Source: Spiroplasma melliferum
Lineage (GTDB): Bacteria; Bacillota_I; Bacilli_A; Mycoplasmatales; Mycoplasmataceae
Reading direction: 5' to 3'
DNA length: 64,000 nucleotides
Assembly: GCA_005222125.1 (NCBI GenBank)
Contig: CP029202.1
Coordinates: forward strand, 62,001-126,000
Shown: piece after piece, positions 58,707 through 64,000 of the stretch
How the letters are laid out: each line of letters starts with the position of its first letter
How positions within the stretch are numbered: position 1 is the first letter of the stretch
Position numbers and translations under genes: made by a program
Notes under the pieces: generated by a model
Seen by the model: only the letters and a program-made list of their open reading frames with translations
Databases searched by the model: none
Told to the model about the DNA's origin: nothing

Positions 58707-58735
58707 AAAAGAGATTTAAAAATGTCTCTTTTTTC
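58707..58735 (+). terminator. Terminator after secG
   Basis: AAAAGAGA / TCTCTTTT hairpin with T run, 20 bases before rnr. Confidence 0.65.
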
Positions 58736-58753
58736 ATTTAGGGGGAAAGGTAT

Positions 58754-60871
58754 ATGCACGAGCAAATTGTAGCCATTTTAAAAAAACAAACGAAACTAAT
58801 TGATACGATTGAATTAGCACAGTTATTAAATATTAATAAAATTGATGATAATAAAATGTTGTTAAAGGCTTTAGTTGAATTAGAAAATGATAATATTATT
58901 GGAGTAACACAACAACATCGTTTTTACTATTTTGATCCAAAAATTTATTTACGAGGAGTTATTAGTATTAATAAAAAAGGTTTTGGTTTTATAAAAATTA
59001 ATGAAAACCAAGAAGAATATTATGTTAAACAAGATGATTTAAATAATGCCTTAGACCAAGATCAAGTTTTGTTTATTTTAAAAAAACAAAAAAATGATAA
59101 TAATTCTAAAAAAGCAGAAGCACAAGTAATTAAAGTTTTGAAACGAAATAATGAATATGTCGTTGGGGTTATTAAAAAGAATCGTCATCAACAGAAATAT
59201 TTAGAAATTTTAAATAATAAATTAACCCAATATCGTGCTGAAATCATTAATTTGGCTGAGGCAATTGAAAATACAATTGTCAAGGGAATTATTACAAGTA
59301 TTAATAGTAAAAACAATTTAATGCAAGTTAAAATCATTGAGATTATTGGTAATACTAATCAAGTCGGTGTTGATGTTTTAGCTATTTTACATGAATTTAA
59401 TATTCGTACTAAATTTAATGAAGAGGCATTAACTGAGGCGAACCAAATTAACCAAAATGTTGATGTTGCAACGATGTTGGCAAATAAATCACGCCGTGAT
59501 TTACAAACAGAAATGTTTGTTACAATTGATGGTAATGATTCAAAAGATTTTGATGATGCTATTTTAGTTAAAAAAAATCAAAATGGTAATTATTTATTAT
59601 TAGTTTCAATTGCTGATGTTGCGCATTATGTTCCACATAATAGTTATCTTGATAAAGAAGCTTTTGAACGAGGGTGTTCAGTTTATTTAATTGATCGGGT
59701 TGTCCCAATGTTACCAGAAAAATTAAGTAATGGGATTTGTTCCTTAAATCCTTTTGAGCCACGATTAACATTAATTTGTGAAATGGAAATTGATCAGCAG
59801 GGACATGTTGTTAATTCTAGTATTTATGAAGCCGTGATTATTTCAAAAGCGCGATTAACTTATGATGAGGTTAATAAATTATTTTGCCAGGAAAAAAATC
59901 ATATTTCAGCCGAAATTGCTCAGATGTTGTTTTTAGCGCAACAGTTATATCAAATTTTAGTTTGAAAAAAAGAACATGATGGGGTTGTTGATTTTGATTT
60001 AGATGAACCAAAGTTTATTGTTGATAAAAATGGTAAGATTAAAGACATTGTTGTACGAGAACGTGCTGACGCGGAAAAATTAATTGAGAGTTTTATGATT
60101 CGTGCTAATGAAACAGTAGCAGAAACAATTTATTGAATGGATTTACCATTTGTTTATCGAGTCCATGATAAGCCAAAGCCAAAAAAATTGTTTGACTTGT
60201 ATACCCAATTATCTTATTTAGGTTTAAATATTAAAGGTAAGTTAGAAAATATTCATTCTAAAGATTTACAGCAAATTTTAAATAAGTTAAAGGATAAGGA
60301 AAATTTTAAAGTTATTTCAGCGTTAGTGTTACGAAGTATGGAAAAAGCTAAGTATAGTGCTATTAATGATGGTCATTTTGGTTTGGCATCTTGATGTTAT
60401 ACGCACTTTACTTCGCCAATTCGGCGCTATCCCGATTTAGTTGTTCATCGTTTATTAAAAGAGTATTTATTTCAAGGAAAAGTTAAAATTACTGATTTAG
60501 AACAAACGCGAGCTTTTGTTAGTCATGCTAGTCAACAGTCATCCCTTGCAGAATTACGGGCAATGGAATGTGAACGAGAAGTTGATAAAATGAAAGAAGC
60601 CGAATATATGGAAGATAAAATTGGATATGAATATAATGGTATTATTGCAGGGGTTACTTCGTTTGGAATTTTTGTTGAATTACCAAATACAATTGAAGGA
60701 TTGGTTCATATTACTGATTTAAAAAATGACTATTACGTTTTTGATGAAAAAAGTTTAAAATTAATTGGAGAACGAAAACGGAAAGAATATTTTTTAGGAA
60801 AAAAAGTACGAATTAGAGTAAAGAAAGCAAGTAAAAAACTACGACAAATTGATTTTGAACTAGTTGATTAA
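58754..60871 (+). CDS. rnr: Ribonuclease R
   Basis: 705 aa. 3'-5' exoribonuclease. N-terminal winged-helix and cold-shock-like domains; the RNB core has [12 protein letters not shown] with the catalytic aspartates and [15 protein letters not shown]-like block (here [15 protein letters not shown], read through TGA Trp). A C-terminal S1 domain ([16 protein letters not shown]) is followed by a basic tail. In mollicutes RNase R is often the only processive exoribonuclease and works with SmpB-tmRNA, which agrees with smpB following. Confidence 0.95.
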
Positions 60872-60884
60872 GGAGTTGATATTA

Positions 60885-61316
60885 ATGTTGACAATTACAG
60901 TTAATAAAAAAGCACGGTATAATTATGAAATTATTGAAACCTATGAAGCTGGCATTGTTTTGACAGGCAGTGAGATTAAGTCAATTCGGAATAATGATGT
61001 ATCAATTAATGAGGCGTTTGTTATTATTCGTAAAAATGAGGCGTTTGTTATTAATATGATAATTGCTCAATATAAATTTTCAACAGCATACGTGCCAGAT
61101 GCTGACCGTACTAGAAAATTGCTTTTACATAAAAAAGAAATTAAGAAAATTTTGCAACGAATTAAATTAGAACGTTTAACGTTAGTACCGTTAAAGTTAT
61201 ATCTTAAAAATAATTATGCTAAATTAGAAATTGCTTTAGTTCGTGGGAAAAAGAATTATGATAAACGTGAAACAATTAAACAACGGGATAATGAGCGTTT
61301 ACGCCGGAAGTATTAA
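60885..61316 (+). CDS. smpB: tmRNA-binding protein SmpB
   Basis: 143 aa. [26 protein letters not shown] is the conserved N-terminal OB-fold start (split here by the 20-residue limit as [15 protein letters not shown] then VLTGSEIKS), and the C-terminal [16 protein letters not shown] is the tail that enters the ribosome channel. Ribosome-binding site AAGGAG; a frame start 21 bases earlier at 60864 overlaps rnr and is rejected. Rescues stalled ribosomes with tmRNA, which is not in this window. Confidence 0.95.
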   Translation: MLTITVNKKARYNYEIIETYEAGIVLTGSEIKSIRNNDVSINEAFVIIRKNEAFVINMIIAQYKFSTAYVPDADRTRKLLLHKKEIKKILQRIKLERLTLVPLKLYLKNNYAKLEIALVRGKKNYDKRETIKQRDNERLRRKY

Positions 61317-61367
61317 TTCTTAAAATATGATATAAATTTTAAATTAATAAGGTTCAACATCATAATC

Positions 61368-61387
61368 GCCTTTATTTTAAGGCTTTT
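61368..61387 (+). terminator. Terminator after smpB
   Basis: GCCTT / AAGGC hairpin followed by TTTTT. Confidence 0.65.
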
Positions 61388-61433
61388 TATGATATAATTA
61401 ACTTAATTAATTGATAATAAGGGGTAAACAAAT

Positions 61434-62192
61434 ATGAAGTGAGAACCGCAACAAACGATTGAAATATTAAAAGAATATGTTTATAGTAAAAATAGACTTG
61501 ATGAATATCGTAATCGTGTGGCGTTATCAAATTTACAATTACCACCTTTTTATTTAAAAGAAGATAAAAATCAATCTGTTTCTTCCGTTGTTGTTCGTTT
61601 TATTAATGAAAAAGAAATTAAAAAAGCATATGATAAGAATACTTATCAATGAATTATAAATAGTTTAGAAGAAACTATTTTAAGTTCGTTAAAAATGGGT
61701 GAAAATGTTATTGGAATTCATCGCCATGAAAATATTTATTTAGCATTATATGAAGATGATGGGGATTTAAATTATTTAATTGAAATTGCTAATTATATTA
61801 ATACAACTGTTAAAATTATTAATTATACATTATATGAAAAATACCAAGTTGTTCGTGAAGTTAGAATTGGAATTGGAATTGCTAATGATCCATCAATTGA
61901 AAAAATTAATGATTTAGAGGATAGTTTTATTGTTCCATTTGATGAAGAAATTAAAGATAGTGTGCAATTAGCAGAAACATATGCGGCAGAAGTTATTATG
62001 TTTAATAATTTACCAGTTTGTACTGATGCCTGGGTTTTTATGAATTTAACTGATGAAAATCAAGAACTAATTCGAAAAAATTCACGTCAATATTTTAATT
62101 TAAGAACACCTCGTCAACGTTTATTTACAGATTTAGTTGAACCTAATGTTGCGGTGGAACTTGAACGAGGTACATTGCAAGTTGAAGAATAG
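61434..62192 (+). CDS. Conserved hypothetical protein, possibly degenerate cyclase-like fold
   Basis: 252 aa. GGGG and TGATATAAT-like signals lie upstream. Two halves: VVVRFINEKEIKKAYDKN and ENVIGIHRHENIYLALYEDD, then VREVRIGIGIANDP and SVQLAETYAAEVIMFNNLP. The RIGIGIA and SVQLAETYA order is reminiscent of class III nucleotide cyclases (RxGIxxG, then VNLAARL), but the metal-binding Asp residues are not clear. Mollicutes carry related uncharacterised proteins. The fold is a guess; the gene itself is real. Confidence 0.6.
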
Positions 62193-62293
62193 GATAAAAA
62201 TAATTAGTTTAAAGTTATTTGGTCTTGTTCTTTTTTTGTTTAACATCATTATTATTTCGGTATAATCATAAGTAGAAAGTGAAGTGGAAGAAA

Positions 62294-63295
62294 ATGCAAG
62301 CATTAATTTTTCAAGGAAAAAAGAAGATTGAATGAACCGAAACTAACGAGCCAATTATTAAAAAAGCAACAGATATTATTGTAAAAATTGAGGGGTTTAC
62401 TTTTTCACATGCGGATTATCGCCCATATTTAGGGTATGATAATAGTGTTGTTCCTAACACAATTATGGGACACGAAGGAGTTGGAATTGTGACAGCAATT
62501 GGAGATGATGTTACAAAACTTAAAATCGGCGACCGTGTTGCGATTGGATGTGTTACTCACTGTAATATTTGCCAATGATGTGAACAAAAAGCATTTGCTA
62601 ATTGTACAAATGGTGGTTTTATTTTGGGAACTAAAATCAATGGAACGCATGCTGAATATGTTCGTGTCCCTTATGGGGAGAATAGTGTTATTAAAATTCC
62701 AAAAACAATGAATTTAACTGATGCATTAATGTTAAGCGATGTGTTACCAACAGGATATGAAAATGTTATTAAAAAAATTGATTTAAAACAAATTAATAAT
62801 GTTGCAATTATTGGTGATGGGCCAATTGGTTTAGGCATTTTATTGTTGTTAAATAAATATAATAAAAAAATTGATATTTATGGTCATCATAATCAAAAAT
62901 TAAATTATTTTAAAAAAATGGGGGCACATAAAATTTATGATAGTACTTTAACTACTTTTGATATTAAATATGATTTAGTAATTGAATGTGTAGGTAATGA
63001 CCGAGGTACTTTTGAGCAGGCACAACAAATGATTAATTTTAATGGTACAATTATTACAATTGGTGTTTTCAAAAAACCAGTTGTATTTAACTTACAACAA
63101 TTATGAAATCAAAATATTACTATTCATACCGGAATTTTAAATTGTTATACTTTAAAAGAACTTGTATTAAAAATTGAAAATAAAGAAATTATTCCAAAGT
63201 ATTTAGTATCAAAAACTTTTAATAAAAATGAAGTGTTAAAAGCATATGAAACTTTTATGGAAACAGATATTTTTAAAGTTGTTGTCAAATTATAA
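62294..63295 (+). CDS. Zinc-type alcohol dehydrogenase family protein
   Basis: 333 aa. MDR fold: MGHEGVGIVTAIG contains the second zinc ligand (His of GHE) and the structural zinc Cys cluster is CVTHCNICQWCEQKAFANC. The cofactor site is IIGDGPIGLGILL. The catalytic zinc Cys, usually in C(G/S)SD, is Ser in FSHADYRP, so activity may be altered. GGAAGAAA before the ATG. Substrate unknown; polyol or alcohol oxidation is typical. Confidence 0.85.
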
Positions 63296-63324
63296 CAAGG
63301 AATAGAATAGGGTGAAGGAAAGAA

Positions 63325-64000
63325 ATGGGTTTTTTTCAAAAATTAAAAGCAAAACGTGAAGAAAAGAAACAAATTAAATTAGAAAAGGCGCTACGCAAAA
63401 CGCGCTTAACTTTTTCTAATGATATTAAAAAATTAGCACATAAGTATAAAGAATATGATGATCAATACTTAGAAGAATTAGAAGAAATTTTAATTGCAAG
63501 TGATATGGGAATGAATATGGTTTTACAAATTACTAATCAAATTCGAAAAAAAGTGCGAAAAGGTTGAAGTATTGAAGATACAAATGATTATTTAGTTGAA
63601 GTAATTATGGATTTATATAATGATCCAAAAAGTAAACAAAATAAATTAAATATCAAAGACCAACGATTAAATGTTATTTTAATGGTTGGTGTTAACGGTG
63701 CAGGTAAGACAACAACTATTGCTAAATTAGCAAAACAATTTCTTGACCAAAAGAAAAGTGTCCTATTAGTTGCTGGTGATACTTTTCGGGCAGGGGCTGT
63801 TGAACAGTTAAACCAATGAGCAGAACGTTTGCATGTCAATATTGTTAAACCATTAAAAGAAGGCCAAGATCCAGCTAGTGTTATTTATGATGGATTAGTT
63901 AAAGGAAAAAAAGAACAAGTTGATATTATTATCATTGATACAGCTGGGCGTTTACAAAATAAAGTTAATTTAATGAATGAATTAAATAAAATTAATCGTA
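63325..64000 (+). CDS. ftsY: Signal recognition particle receptor FtsY (partial)
   Basis: 225 residues before the window ends. Short basic N-terminal region, then the NG domain: [15 protein letters not shown] (G1), [11 protein letters not shown] and the [11 protein letters not shown]3 motif. FtsY brings ribosome-SRP complexes to the SecYEG channel. GGTGAAGGAA precedes the ATG. TGA encodes Trp in the helical linker. Its 3' end lies outside the window. Confidence 0.93.

Noticed and set aside
61317-61433. tmRNA gene next to smpB
   Set aside because: The gap of about 120 bases is too short and has no tRNA-like ends; it holds only a terminator and a promoter.

Overview
The window is a chromosomal segment of a Spiroplasma, most likely close to S. 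citri, S. phoeniceum or S. melliferum. UGA reads as tryptophan in almost every gene (for example the TGA at 438-440 inside rpsL), base composition is very AT-rich, and two kinds of spiroplasma phage DNA are present: a tailed-phage remnant and an SpV1-type plectrovirus with its IS30-like transposase. All gene boundaries here use genetic code 4.

Layout. 1-4750: end of rpoC, then the str operon (rpsL, rpsG, fusA) and tuf. 4826-15711: membrane and sugar genes (LemA/DUF3137 pair, manA, a complete fructose PTS fusion, a MATE exporter) and a 1001-aa protein built like a dihydrolipoyl acyltransferase but lacking the lipoyl lysine and the catalytic histidine. 15885-26644: degenerate tailed-phage block between an IS30 fragment and tRNA-His. 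Its rightward arm holds a truncated terminase, a portal-like gene and a 1003-aa structural gene; its leftward arm holds RecT, a RuvC-like nuclease and small genes; the arms meet at two convergent related lipoproteins. 26931-35942: tRNA-His, a DUF402 gene and a beta-glucoside module (two GH1 genes, PTS EIIB and EIIC, an oxidoreductase), in which the second GH1 and the oxidoreductase are broken. 36160-37192: a Panacea-domain (DUF4065) gene overlapping a small partner, a likely toxin-antitoxin pair. 37185-46032: an apparently near-complete plectrovirus, mostly on the minus strand. 46073-48492: ROK kinase, a PTS EIIA without its phosphorylatable histidine, and a MupG-family (GH170) hydrolase. 48984-64000: conserved core (upp, the whole ATP synthase operon, two HAD phosphatases of which one has a nonsense codon, secG, rnr, smpB, a conserved protein, a zinc dehydrogenase, start of ftsY).

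How it works together: sugars enter by PTS (fructose at 8209, beta-glucosides at 30642-33077), are cleaved or isomerised by GH1, ManA and MupG-like enzymes, and feed glycolysis; the F-type ATPase maintains the membrane gradient. The phage regions are the plastic part. Most notable are a perfect 248-bp inverted duplication shared by a lipoprotein gene and the large plectrovirus virion gene, and two inverted-repeat-bounded segments in the plectrovirus that each carry a small membrane gene pointing against the viral operon. Together with single-base lesions in several metabolic genes (TAA codons, a G8 frameshift), this suggests a genome in active decay and rearrangement.

Limits: everything was read by eye; no database search was possible. 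Names for phage proteins and small ORFs are the least certain.
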